Origin: Cytophagales bacterium
Lineage (GTDB): Bacteria; Bacteroidota; Bacteroidia; Cytophagales; Cyclobacteriaceae
DNA: 64,000 bases
Assembly (NCBI GenBank): GCA_017303795.1
Contig: JAFLBR010000004.1
Location: forward strand, 248,001-312,000
Direction of reading: 5' to 3'
This document shows, piece by piece, positions 26,641-34,903 of this stretch. A program made the translations under genes and the position numbers. The notes beneath the pieces are model-generated. The model was not told where the DNA came from. It saw only the letters and a list, made by a program, of their open reading frames with translations, and did not search any database. The stretch's first letter is position 1. Each line of letters opens with the position of its first letter.

Positions 26641-28432
26641 AATACTCCCCCTTCTCAATTACATGCTTGGCTACTTTGCGTCTAGCGTTTTTTAAATTGT
26701 ACGGTTCCACTTTTGTGAAGCGTTTTAAGCCCATCAACATCAGGCGTTGTTCATCGCCTTCCGCAAAGGAAGTAATAGCACTCTTACCGGCAGATGCAGC
26801 TTTTTCGATTGCATGATGTAAATAGATCAACGCAAGTTCTTTCTCCATCTCACACGCTTGTTCGCCACGCGTGCTGATTAACTTTTCTACCCGCAACAAC
26901 ACCGATTCAGCCACATACCCTTCAATCAGCATATCGGCCAGGTTCATTAAAATCTCCTGCTCTTCGGAAAGCTTCATCATAAATTTCTGCACCGCAGCAC
27001 CACTTACCATCAACCCGGCTTTCTTCAGATTGCGTAATGCTTTCTTTTCTTTGGCAAACAAGGTTGTATCATCATCGCTGCCAAAGTCGGGTATCGACAT
27101 CAATTCTTTTTGCACAGCCATAGCGGGATTCATCAAATCGAGATGACCTTTCATGGCGCGCTTCAACAGCATGTCGATAGTAAGCAACCGGTTAATTTCG
27201 TTGGTGCCTTCAAAGATTCTGTTAATGCGTGCATCGCGATAGGCACGATCCATTGGCCCTTCGGCTGAGAAACCCATACCGCCATAAATCTGCACACCTT
27301 CATCCACGCTGTAATCCAACACTTCCGAACCGTGTACTTTCAGAATCGCGCACTCAATGGCAAACTCTTCCAATGCTTTTAATCTCGCTTGCGCAGAATC
27401 CATACCGGCAGCAATAAAGGCATTATACGCATCGTCAATATTCTGGCTGGCGCGATAGTGGGCCGACTCCGAAGCAAAGATGTGCGCAACCACATCGGCA
27501 ATTTTATGTTGAATGGCACCAAACGATGCTATCGACACTCCAAATTGTTTGCGCTCGGTGGCATACTTGATAGCTTTTGAGATAGCCATCTTACTTCCGC
27601 CAACGGCAGCAACACCAAGTTTAATGCGCCCAACATTCAGAATGTTAACCGCGATCTTAAAACCGTTCTCGCGTTCGCTCAATAGATTTTCAACAGGCAC
27701 TTTACAATCGTTGAAGAAAATCTGGCGCGTGGAGGAACCTTTGATGCCCATCTTCTTTTCTTCTTCATTCATGGTTACACCACCAAACGTTTTCTCAACA
27801 ATGAATGCACTTAGATTTTTATCATTGTCAATTTTGGCGAACACTACATACACATCGGCAAAGCCACCGTTGGTAATCCACATCTTCTGACCGTTGATGA
27901 TATAGTGTTTCTTATCTGCCGAAAGCACGGCTTTCGTTTTGCCCGAGTTGGCATCGCTACCGGAATCAGGTTCAGTTAAACAATACGCAGCTTTCCACTC
28001 GCCCGAAGCAAGTTTGGGAATGTATTTTTTCTTCTGGGCATCATTACCATAATAGAGAATCGGCAACGTGCCAATACCGGTGTGTGCCGAAATAGCCACA
28101 GCAAATGAATGACCCGCACCCAACACTTCGGCTACCAACATAGTGGTGTTGAAGTCCATACCAAAGCCACCGAGTTCTTGCGGAACGGAAGTACCCAGTA
28201 AACCCAACTCACCAGCCTTATCCAATAACTGCGGCATCAACTCTGGATTTTTCATTGAATCAATTTCATCCAATCGCGGATGAATCTCCTGCTTTAAAAA
28301 ATCCTTGCACGTTTGTGCAATCATCTTTTGCTCTTCATTAAAATCTTCCGGAATAAAAACTTCCTGCGCCTGAGTTTCTCTGATCAGGAACTCTCCACCC
28401 TTGATTGCTTTTTTTTGTTCTACTGCATTCAT
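26633..28432 (-). CDS. fadE: Acyl-CoA dehydrogenase FadE
   Basis: FadE performs the first oxidation of fatty acyl-CoA beta-oxidation using FAD. The 599-residue length matches B. subtilis FadE (about 594) and the very-long-chain type with an extra C-terminal domain, rather than 380-residue short-chain enzymes. Signatures are AAYCLTEPDSGSDANS, KMWITNGGFADVYVVFAK, ATERKQFGVSIASFGAIQHKIAD and the catalytic-glutamate block INRIFEGTNEINRL. The C-terminus (GEYSF) runs directly into a repeat that supplies the stop codon. It is the last gene of the fad operon. Confidence 0.94.
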   Translation of the reverse strand: MNAVEQKKAIKGGEFLIRETQAQEVFIPEDFNEEQKMIAQTCKDFLKQEIHPRLDEIDSMKNPELMPQLLDKAGELGLLGTSVPQELGGFGMDFNTTMLVAEVLGAGHSFAVAISAHTGIGTLPILYYGNDAQKKKYIPKLASGEWKAAYCLTEPDSGSDANSGKTKAVLSADKKHYIINGQKMWITNGGFADVYVVFAKIDNDKNLSAFIVEKTFGGVTMNEEEKKMGIKGSSTRQIFFNDCKVPVENLLSERENGFKIAVNILNVGRIKLGVAAVGGSKMAISKAIKYATERKQFGVSIASFGAIQHKIADVVAHIFASESAHYRASQNIDDAYNAFIAAGMDSAQARLKALEEFAIECAILKVHGSEVLDYSVDEGVQIYGGMGFSAEGPMDRAYRDARINRIFEGTNEINRLLTIDMLLKRAMKGHLDLMNPAMAVQKELMSIPDFGSDDDTTLFAKEKKALRNLKKAGLMVSGAAVQKFMMKLSEEQEILMNLADMLIEGYVAESVLLRVEKLISTRGEQACEMEKELALIYLHHAIEKAASAGKSAITSFAEGDEQRLMLMGLKRFTKVEPYNLKNARRKVAKHVIEKGEYSF

Positions 28433-28522
28433 AGTCTTTAGTATTGAGTAAAATAGTCCTGAGTAATAGTTTTTGGAATCACAAAGTCTCAGGACTCAAG
28501 ACTAAGGACTCGCTACTAATTT
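28433..28522. repeat. Imperfect inverted-repeat tract filling the fadA-fadE gap
   Basis: The tract contains AGTCTTTAGT at 28433, AGTCCTGAG at 28455-28463, its perfect complement CTCAGGACT at 28488-28496, and ACTAAGGACT at 28501-28510. It can fold into one hairpin in the fad mRNA. The same words build the repeats that enclose the four-helix-bundle gene 1.2 kb upstream. There is no open reading frame inside. Confidence 0.75.
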
Positions 28523-29698
28523 CTAATTCAACATCTCATAAATCCCTGCCACTCCCTGTCCGCCACCTACACAAGCCGTAACCATTCCATACTTTTTGTT
28601 GCGCCTGCGCAGTTCGTTAAATAATTGTACCGATAAACGTGCACCGGATGAACCCAGCGGATGACCGACTGCTATTGCACCACCATTTACATTCAGCTTT
28701 GTTCTGTCTATGCCCAACTCTTTCACCACAGCTAATGATTGTGCAGCAAATGCTTCATTGAGTTCGAACAGATCAATGTCATCTAACTTCAGTCCGGCAA
28801 TTTTTAATGCTTTAGGAATTGCCGCTACCGGACCAATACCCATAATGCGTGGATCAACACCGGCAGTAGCATAACTTACCATGCGTGCAATAGGTTTTAC
28901 ATTCAGTTGCTTAACCATGCGCTCGCTCATCACCAGAACAAACGCAGCGCCATCCGATGTTTGTGAAGAGTTACCAGCCGTAACACTTCCACCCATCGCG
29001 AAAACGGGTTTTAGTTTTGATAGACCTTCCACGGTTGTATCCGCACGAATGCCTTCATCGGTAGCTACTACAAACTCGCGCGTTTTCTTTTTCATGTTTT
29101 CATCTACGTAAACTTCCTTTACGGTGATGGGCACAACTTCATCTTTAAACTTGCCTTCTTTCCATGCAGCAGCAGCTTTCATGTGGCTCTCGTATGAAAA
29201 CTGATCTTGTTCTTCGCGCGTGATTTTGAATTGCTTTGAAACTTCTTCGGCCGTAAGGCCCATGCTGGTATAGTATGTAGGGTTGTCTTTGGCGATGGTA
29301 TAATTAAGCGCAGTTTTAAAACCCATTACCGGCACCAGCGACATAGACTCGGTGCCACCGGCAATAATGATATCGGCTTGACCTGCTTGTATGCGATGAC
29401 TTGCTATCGCGATGGTTTCCACACCCGATCCGCAATAGCGGTTTACTACCATGCCGGGTGTGTCAAGACCCAAGGCCAGCAGCGCGATCATGCGCCCCAT
29501 CTGCATGCCTTGATCAGCTTCGGGCACTGCGTTACCCACAATCAGGTCGTCCACCATGTTGTTTTCGAGTCCGGGAACGGATTTAACCAAATGCTTAATC
29601 ACATCTGCGGCTAAATCATCGGGCCGTGTAAAACGAAAGCCTCCCTTTTTTGCTTTGCCTACTCCTGTTCTGAATCCTGCTACGATGTATGCGTCCAT
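28523..29698 (-). CDS. fadA: Acetyl-CoA acyltransferase (thiolase) FadA
   Basis: This 391-residue thiolase cleaves 3-ketoacyl-CoA in the last beta-oxidation step. The nucleophilic cysteine is C89 in VNRYCGSGVET. The active-site histidine lies in GGAIAVGHPLGSSGAR, and the second cysteine in VTACVGGGQGVAG. Length equals B. subtilis FadA. The ATG is immediately preceded by repeat-derived ACTAAAGACT, the same ten bases that precede fadE. Confidence 0.96.
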   Translation of the reverse strand: MDAYIVAGFRTGVGKAKKGGFRFTRPDDLAADVIKHLVKSVPGLENNMVDDLIVGNAVPEADQGMQMGRMIALLALGLDTPGMVVNRYCGSGVETIAIASHRIQAGQADIIIAGGTESMSLVPVMGFKTALNYTIAKDNPTYYTSMGLTAEEVSKQFKITREEQDQFSYESHMKAAAAWKEGKFKDEVVPITVKEVYVDENMKKKTREFVVATDEGIRADTTVEGLSKLKPVFAMGGSVTAGNSSQTSDGAAFVLVMSERMVKQLNVKPIARMVSYATAGVDPRIMGIGPVAAIPKALKIAGLKLDDIDLFELNEAFAAQSLAVVKELGIDRTKLNVNGGAIAVGHPLGSSGARLSVQLFNELRRRNKKYGMVTACVGGGQGVAGIYEMLN

Positions 29699-29712
29699 AG
29701 TCTTTAGTAGTT

Positions 29713-29735
29713 AGTAAATAGTCCTTAGTCTTGAG
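29713..29735 (+). repeat. Terminal inverted repeat, fadA side, of the four-helix-bundle cassette
   Basis: The 23-bp arm begins AGTAAATAGTCC and ends AGTCTTGAG. It is the exact reverse complement of 30135-30157. Related words (AGTCTTTAGT at 29699 and 29741) extend the similarity on both sides. The downstream copy forms the stop codon region of the enclosed gene. Confidence 0.9.
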
Positions 29736-29738
29736 TAA

Positions 29739-30101
29739 TTAGTCTTTAGTAAGATTTAGTGATCGTTTTAAAGACCAGTTCATTTTTTGAATTTCAGTAA
29801 TATCTGATTGAAGTGATTCGAGAGCTGATGAATCAATAAAATTTATTCGTTGTGCAATGATCAATTGAGTATCAAGTTCACAAATAGACCCATTGGAGAT
29901 GCCTAAAAAATTATTAAAATCTTTTTTGGTATTTCGTCCTGCCCCCTCTGCAATATTTGAAGGTACCGAAACGGCACATCGCCTTAATTGAGAGGTCAAT
30001 CCATATAACTCCTCCTTAGGAAAGGCATTAGTTGCTCCGTAAATCCTTACAGCCAAGTCCACTGACTTTTGCCAAACTTTAAGTTCTTTATAATTATTCA
30101 T
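29739..30101 (-). CDS. Four-helix-bundle (23S rRNA intervening-sequence, S23-type) protein
   Basis: The 120-residue protein matches the S23/IVP family first found in the intervening sequences of Leptospira 23S rRNA. It starts NNYKELKVWQKSVDLAVRIYG and carries the hallmark SVPSNIAEGAGRNTKKDFNNFL, followed by GSICELDTQLIIAQR. The family is related to the Avd accessory proteins of diversity-generating retroelements, and its molecular role is unclear. The length is normal and the frame intact. The ATG at 30101 is chosen over a TTG three codons upstream. It interrupts the fadN-fadA gap and is enclosed by perfect inverted repeats. Confidence 0.93.
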   Translation of the reverse strand: MNNYKELKVWQKSVDLAVRIYGATNAFPKEELYGLTSQLRRCAVSVPSNIAEGAGRNTKKDFNNFLGISNGSICELDTQLIIAQRINFIDSSALESLQSDITEIQKMNWSLKRSLNLTKD

Positions 30102-30134
30102 CAGGTTCAATTTTTTTAGTTACACAACTAAATG

Positions 30135-30157
30135 CTCAAGACTAAGGACTATTTACT
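30135..30157 (-). repeat. Terminal inverted repeat, fadN side, of the four-helix-bundle cassette
   Basis: This is the exact 23-bp complement of 29713-29735, lying 34 bases upstream of the enclosed gene's ATG. A second, degenerate copy (CTCAGGACTAAGGACTAACC) adjoins it at about 30156-30175. The tract reaches the fadN stop codon at 30184. Confidence 0.9.
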
Positions 30158-30183
30158 CAGGACTAAGGACTAACCACTCAATA

Positions 30184-32583
30184 CTAATTTCTAAGAGGTT
30201 TCCCCCCTGTCAAAATAGATTGAATTCGCTCCAGTGTTTTCTTCTCTCCCGTCAATGACAAAAATGCTTCGCGCTCTAAATCCAATAAGTATTGTTCTGT
30301 TACTTCTTGTGGTGATGTTAAATCTCCGCCACACATTACATTGGCAATCCACTTAGCAATTTTTGCATCGTGCTCACTAATGTAGCGGCCCATCTTCATG
30401 CCTTGTAATCCCGCAAGGAATAACGCCTGACCGGTGCGGCCCTGCACTTTAATATTCTTTGCTTGTTGCGGCATAGAGTAACCCGCTTCCACTAAGTCAA
30501 GCACCGCTTGTTTGGCATCAGCAATCTGGCGGTCTTTATTCATGCTTACGCGATCGAGTTTTTTAAGAATGCCCAACTCGCGAGCTTCTTCGGCTGAGGT
30601 TGCCACTTTTGCTGTCGCGATAGTCATAAATGCATTTTGTAATGCATTTAGTTCTACATCGCCTTCTTGTAGTGAATCGCTTACGCGCTTAGCAAATTCT
30701 TTTGTGCCACCACCACCCGGAATCAGACCTACACCAACTTCCACCAAACCAATATAAGTTTCAGCAGCAGCTTGCGCGATGTCGGCATGCATAGTCATTT
30801 CGCAACCACCGCCCAACGTGCGGCCTTGCGGAGCAACCACAACCGGAATCGAGGAATAACGCAAGCGCATCACCGAATTCTGGAACGCGCGAATCATAAA
30901 ATCGATCTCATCATAATCCTGTTCGATGGCATACATAAACACCAGACCCAGGTTCGCGCCCAGCGAGAAGTCGGGACCTTGATGGCCAACTACCAAGCCT
31001 TTGTAATCTTTCTCGGCCAGATCAATGGCTTTATTCATGCCTTCAATTACACTGCTGCCGAGCGTATAACTCTTAGAGCTCCACGAGAAGTTGAGTACGC
31101 CATCGCCAATGTCAGTAACTTTTGAGTCGGCATTTTTCCAAACCACGCTGTCGCTCTTACTTTCCAGAATAATAAAGCTTTCGCGACCCGGAATGGATTT
31201 GTATGACTTAGAAGGAATGTCGTAATACTTTTTGGTGCCACCTTCGGTTTTGTAAAATGATTTATTGCCCGCAGTGAGCATATCGTACACCCATTGATTG
31301 GGTTTGTAACCTGCGGCTTCCATTTGGGCAATACTTTTTTCAACACCCACAGCATCCCATGTTTCGAACGGGCCAAAATCCCAACCAAAGCCACCGCTTA
31401 CGGCATCATCAATACGGAAAAGTTCATCGCTGATTTCAGGAATGCGATTGCTCACATACTTGAACAAATCGAAAAACATATCGCGATAAAAATCACCGGC
31501 TTTGTCTTTACCGGCCAGCAACACTTTAAAGCGATCGCGCAGATTGTCGATAGTTTTGGTGGTTTCGAGGGTAGCAAACTTTGCTTTTGCTTTGGGCTGA
31601 TACTCGAATGTTTTAAGATCGAGTGTAAGAATTTCTGTTTCGCCTTTGGCGTTTTTAGATTTCTTATAAAAACCCTGACCGGTTTTATCGCCCAACCATT
31701 TATTCTGCTCCAGTTTACTAACCGCTTCGGGTAACTTAAACATTTCGCGGCCTTCATCATTAGGCAAGCCTGCATACAGGTTGTTGGCAACTTTTACCAA
31801 GGTATCCAAACCCACAACATCCGAAGTACGGAACGTAGCAGACTTGGGTCTGCCAATTACCGGGCCGGTAAGCTTATCGATCTCATCTACGTTAAGATCA
31901 AATTTCTGCATCGAGTCAATCACTTTCAATAAACCCCAAACACCAACGCGATTGCCAATGAAAGCCGGAGTGTCTTTACATAACACCGTTGTTTTGCCCA
32001 GGAACAAATCGCCATAGTGCAATAAGAACTTGGTTATTTCCGGATCGGTCTTGGCAGTAGGAATAATTTCCAACAGTTTCAAATACCGTGGCGGATTAAA
32101 GAAGTGTGTGCCGGCAAAGTGTTTTTGAAAATCTTCGCTTCTTCCTTCGGCCATTAAGTGAATAGGAATACCCGAAGTATTAGAGGTGATGAGTGTGCCC
32201 GGAGTGCGATGCTTCTCTACTTCATCGTACACTTTCTTTTTGATGTCGAGGTTTTCAACCACTACTTCAATTGTCCAGTCGTAGTGTTTGATCTTAGGCA
32301 TATCATCGGTAAAGTTTCCGAGCGTAACGCGCGAAGCAAACTTTTTACTGAAGAGCGCAGCCGGGTTTGCTTTAAGCGTTGCTTCGAAGGCAGTGTTCAC
32401 AATTCTGTTTTTCACAGCGGGATGATCGAGCGCGAGGCCCTTTTTCTTTTCATCTTCGGTAAGTTCGCGCGGTGCAATGTCGAGCAGCAACACCTGCACA
32501 CCAATGTTGGCGAAGTGGCACGCAATACGCGAGCCCATAATACCGGAACCTAAAATGGCAACTTTGCGGATGGGTCTATTCAT
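30184..32583 (-). CDS. fadN: Bifunctional 3-hydroxyacyl-CoA dehydrogenase/enoyl-CoA hydratase FadN
   Basis: This 799-residue enzyme catalyses the two middle steps of beta-oxidation. The NAD-binding motif VAILGSGIMGSRIACHFA is N-terminal, with FFNPPRYLKLLEI in the dehydrogenase active-site region. The hydratase domain follows (about 480-680): GHQGPDFSLGANLGL, the oxyanion segment GRTLGGGCEMTMHAD, and GLVEVGVGLIPGGGGTKE with the catalytic glutamate. The order dehydrogenase-then-hydratase is that of B. subtilis FadN, the reverse of E. coli FadB. It follows marR by 28 bp. Confidence 0.94.
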   Translation of the reverse strand: MNRPIRKVAILGSGIMGSRIACHFANIGVQVLLLDIAPRELTEDEKKKGLALDHPAVKNRIVNTAFEATLKANPAALFSKKFASRVTLGNFTDDMPKIKHYDWTIEVVVENLDIKKKVYDEVEKHRTPGTLITSNTSGIPIHLMAEGRSEDFQKHFAGTHFFNPPRYLKLLEIIPTAKTDPEITKFLLHYGDLFLGKTTVLCKDTPAFIGNRVGVWGLLKVIDSMQKFDLNVDEIDKLTGPVIGRPKSATFRTSDVVGLDTLVKVANNLYAGLPNDEGREMFKLPEAVSKLEQNKWLGDKTGQGFYKKSKNAKGETEILTLDLKTFEYQPKAKAKFATLETTKTIDNLRDRFKVLLAGKDKAGDFYRDMFFDLFKYVSNRIPEISDELFRIDDAVSGGFGWDFGPFETWDAVGVEKSIAQMEAAGYKPNQWVYDMLTAGNKSFYKTEGGTKKYYDIPSKSYKSIPGRESFIILESKSDSVVWKNADSKVTDIGDGVLNFSWSSKSYTLGSSVIEGMNKAIDLAEKDYKGLVVGHQGPDFSLGANLGLVFMYAIEQDYDEIDFMIRAFQNSVMRLRYSSIPVVVAPQGRTLGGGCEMTMHADIAQAAAETYIGLVEVGVGLIPGGGGTKEFAKRVSDSLQEGDVELNALQNAFMTIATAKVATSAEEARELGILKKLDRVSMNKDRQIADAKQAVLDLVEAGYSMPQQAKNIKVQGRTGQALFLAGLQGMKMGRYISEHDAKIAKWIANVMCGGDLTSPQEVTEQYLLDLEREAFLSLTGEKKTLERIQSILTGGKPLRN

Positions 32584-32611
32584 TTTACTTCTTGTTTTGT
32601 CAATTGGTGAG

Positions 32612-33073
32612 TTACGGCCTGTTATTCACTACTAAATCTTTATAAATACTATTCTTCTCAATCATCTGATTAATTCCCTGCACTACTTCAAAGAAGGCAT
32701 TTAGTTTGGTAGTCGAGAATTCTTCGCGCACAGCATCGTTAAAACGAAGCACGGTTTCGCGGGCAAACTCTCTTTTCTTTTTTCCTTCTTTGGTAAGAAA
32801 TACTCTTACTGAGCGCTTGTCTTGTTTATCGGTCTGTTTATAAATAAGTCCTTTTTCTTCCATCGATTTTAATAAACGGGTAAGGCTGCGTGGTTCCAAA
32901 CCCATCAGCGGGCCAATCTTGGTTGCTGGTGTGCCTTCATCGCTATGGATAGTAAGCAGAGCAAAGCCAATTGACATGGTACCGTTATAGCGCGATGCCT
33001 GTTGGTTATACATACGCGCAATGCTGTGCCAGGCGGCCTTTATATTATAGTCTATCGTTTCCTCTCTTTTCAT
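32612..33073 (-). CDS. MarR-family transcriptional regulator of the fad operon
   Basis: The 153-residue protein starting MKREETIDYNIKAAWH has the winged helix TKIGPLMGLEPRSLTRLLKSMEEKGLIYKQ and wing KQDKRSVRVFLTKEGKKK, typical of MarR. It is the first gene of the unit containing fadN, fadA and fadE, so it probably represses them in response to an acyl-CoA or fatty acid. A longer start (14 extra codons) would extend over the putative operator and is rejected. Confidence 0.9.
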   Translation of the reverse strand: MKREETIDYNIKAAWHSIARMYNQQASRYNGTMSIGFALLTIHSDEGTPATKIGPLMGLEPRSLTRLLKSMEEKGLIYKQTDKQDKRSVRVFLTKEGKKKREFARETVLRFNDAVREEFSTTKLNAFFEVVQGINQMIEKNSIYKDLVVNNRP

Positions 33074-33085
33074 GTATTTCAAACG

Positions 33086-33115
33086 ATGCCGAAGGTAAAG
33101 AAAAATATTCGGCAT
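33086..33115. promoter_or_regulatory. Candidate MarR operator
   Basis: ATGCCGAA (33086-33093) and TTCGGCAT (33108-33115) are perfect 8-bp arms with a 14-bp spacer, starting 13 bp upstream of the marR ATG. Two half-turns of symmetry right at the promoter fit autoregulation by a dimeric winged-helix protein. The minus-strand TACCTTCG between the arms is one mismatch from a -7 box. Confidence 0.5.
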
Positions 33116-33226
33116 GCATACTATCTTGATTTAAAAAAATTTCTGGCTGCCACATCTTTATGGGGTAAGGGTTTTTAGGCTGCCCGCTCAGACCGGGCTT
33201 ACCTTTAGTTTACTAAACCCATCCGC

Positions 33227-34126
33227 ATGAAAACTCTTTTCTGGCTTTTGATTTTAAGCCTCGGTTCAATTTCGGCTTATGCACAAGATGCCGTGAAGCA
33301 AGCCGCGGCCAGCACGTGCGCCTGTATGAAGGAAATAAACCCCGATGACTACAGCGATAAAGATGATTTAACACTAAAAATCTTTGGTTGTTTGGGTGCT
33401 GATATTGACGCGGCAGAAAAAGCTTTGATCAAAGCAAAAAAGGTTAAAAAAGATGAACGGTTGCAAGTGCTGGATATAGTGGGTGCCGAGGTGCGCAAAC
33501 AATGCCCAGAACAATTTGAACGCCTGAAAAAAGAAGAAGTTAAAACCGACCCTGCTTTGCTGAAGATTGGAGATCAGGAAGATTTTACCACTGGCTTTAC
33601 CGATGCCGTCTGCCGTTGCATGGGCACAAAGAAAAGTATGGACGATTGTGCCAAAGAAACAATAGGCGCCAATGAAGCGCGGATGGAGAAGCAATTTGGC
33701 GACAACATGTTTAAAGCCATGATGGGCTTGTTTAGCGATGTGCTTTTTGAATTGGCTGATAGATGCGAAGTGGGAGCTTCCGATAAAGCAATTGCAAAAC
33801 TTCAGGCTTACCCCAAAGCCACCGGTAATTGTAAAGAAATCATTATTGGAACGTATGAAACAGAAATGATTTTGGGAAAGAACACGATTAAGATAACCGC
33901 CAATCGCTATACAGAATACAGTGCTGATGGTAACATAGCCGAAGATTTTACATTGGAATGGAATGGTTGCGCAGCAACACTTACGGTGGAGAGTGCTTCT
34001 TCTGACATGTTGAAGAAGGGACAAAAAATAAGCATGCAGGTAAGGCGTGCTTCGCAAGATGGTTTTGTCAGCGTAATAGATTATGGTGGGTTGAAAGCGG
34101 GCGGATTGTTTGTGAAGGTTAAGTAA
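33227..34126 (+). CDS. Secreted protein with duplicated cysteine module
   Basis: The 299-residue protein has a signal peptide (MKTLFWLLILSLGSISAYAQ). Two similar cysteine-containing helical modules follow. The first has STCACMKEI, IFGCLG and RKQCPEQ (about 30-106), the second AVCRCMG, DDCAKE and DRCEVG (about 127-183). The C-terminal part (IIIGTYETEMILGKNTIKITANRYTEY) is beta-rich and lipocalin-like. No named domain is recognised. It is the first of a run of plus-strand secreted-protein genes. Confidence 0.8.
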   Translation: MKTLFWLLILSLGSISAYAQDAVKQAAASTCACMKEINPDDYSDKDDLTLKIFGCLGADIDAAEKALIKAKKVKKDERLQVLDIVGAEVRKQCPEQFERLKKEEVKTDPALLKIGDQEDFTTGFTDAVCRCMGTKKSMDDCAKETIGANEARMEKQFGDNMFKAMMGLFSDVLFELADRCEVGASDKAIAKLQAYPKATGNCKEIIIGTYETEMILGKNTIKITANRYTEYSADGNIAEDFTLEWNGCAATLTVESASSDMLKKGQKISMQVRRASQDGFVSVIDYGGLKAGGLFVKVK

Positions 34127-34158
34127 AAATCAAAAACATAACTTAAAAACGGATCGAT

Positions 34159-34707
34159 ATGAAAACCAGTCTCTTCATTGTATTAATCGTGTGTTCACAT
34201 GTTGCAATGAGTCAGAAATGTATGTTCACCCGGCAGGGCATGGATTCATTTTCGGGCGAGAAAATCAATTCAATCACGCATACCAATAGTGGATGGACAT
34301 GGAGTTCGGTTAAGAAAGGTGATAAGTATTTTATTGAAATGACTTTTCTGCACGCAGGCGAATTGAAAATCAGCATGACAAAAAAGGATTCTATGTTGAT
34401 TAAACTGGAGAATGGCGAAGTGCTCACATTATTTCCGGCTCGCGAAGTATTACCCGCACCAGCAACTATTGGCAATGATACCGACCCCGATAATATTGGC
34501 CCTGCTATTCGCAGAACCGTAACATCTTATTCTCCGGCCTTTGAAGTATCGAAGCAGGTTTTCGAAACGCTCTCAAAAAGTCCGCTGTTAGCCATCCGCT
34601 TTTCATTTACAGAATTACCCTTCGACTTTGATTTTACAAGGCGACCGTTAAAGCGATCAACCAACAACATCATCAGGCAAGCAACATGCATACTTGCTGT
34701 TGATTGA
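34159..34707 (+). CDS. Secreted protein of unknown function
   Basis: The 182-residue product has a signal peptide ending near HVAMSQ and then CMFTRQGMDSFSGEKINSITHT. The middle (LHAGELKISMTKKDSMLIKLENGEVLTL) suggests alternating beta strands. No known motif is present. It begins 32 bp after the preceding gene, so the two are probably co-transcribed. Confidence 0.75.
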   Translation: MKTSLFIVLIVCSHVAMSQKCMFTRQGMDSFSGEKINSITHTNSGWTWSSVKKGDKYFIEMTFLHAGELKISMTKKDSMLIKLENGEVLTLFPAREVLPAPATIGNDTDPDNIGPAIRRTVTSYSPAFEVSKQVFETLSKSPLLAIRFSFTELPFDFDFTRRPLKRSTNNIIRQATCILAVD

Positions 34708-34903
34708 TCTAATTAATAAATCGTAATTACTCCCCCATCGCATTTCAACTGGTTCCGGTTGTTTAAACCAGCGACTCTATACCCGTTTATCGGATTCATT
34801 TTTTTATGACGAAGATCATGTTTGTGCATGGTTAACAATCATGTGGCAGCTTGTTGGGCCTACCTATTCTTGTACTGTGAAACAAGAAGAAAACCCAGAA
34901 GCC

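Noticed and set aside
33182-33198. GCCCG/CGGGC hairpin upstream of the secreted cysteine-module gene
   Set aside because: Short stem without a T-run between divergent genes. There is no transcript for it to end.
34749-34771. CTGGTT/AACCAG inverted repeat before the YceI gene
   Set aside because: Six-base arms with an 11-base loop and no supporting context can easily arise by chance.
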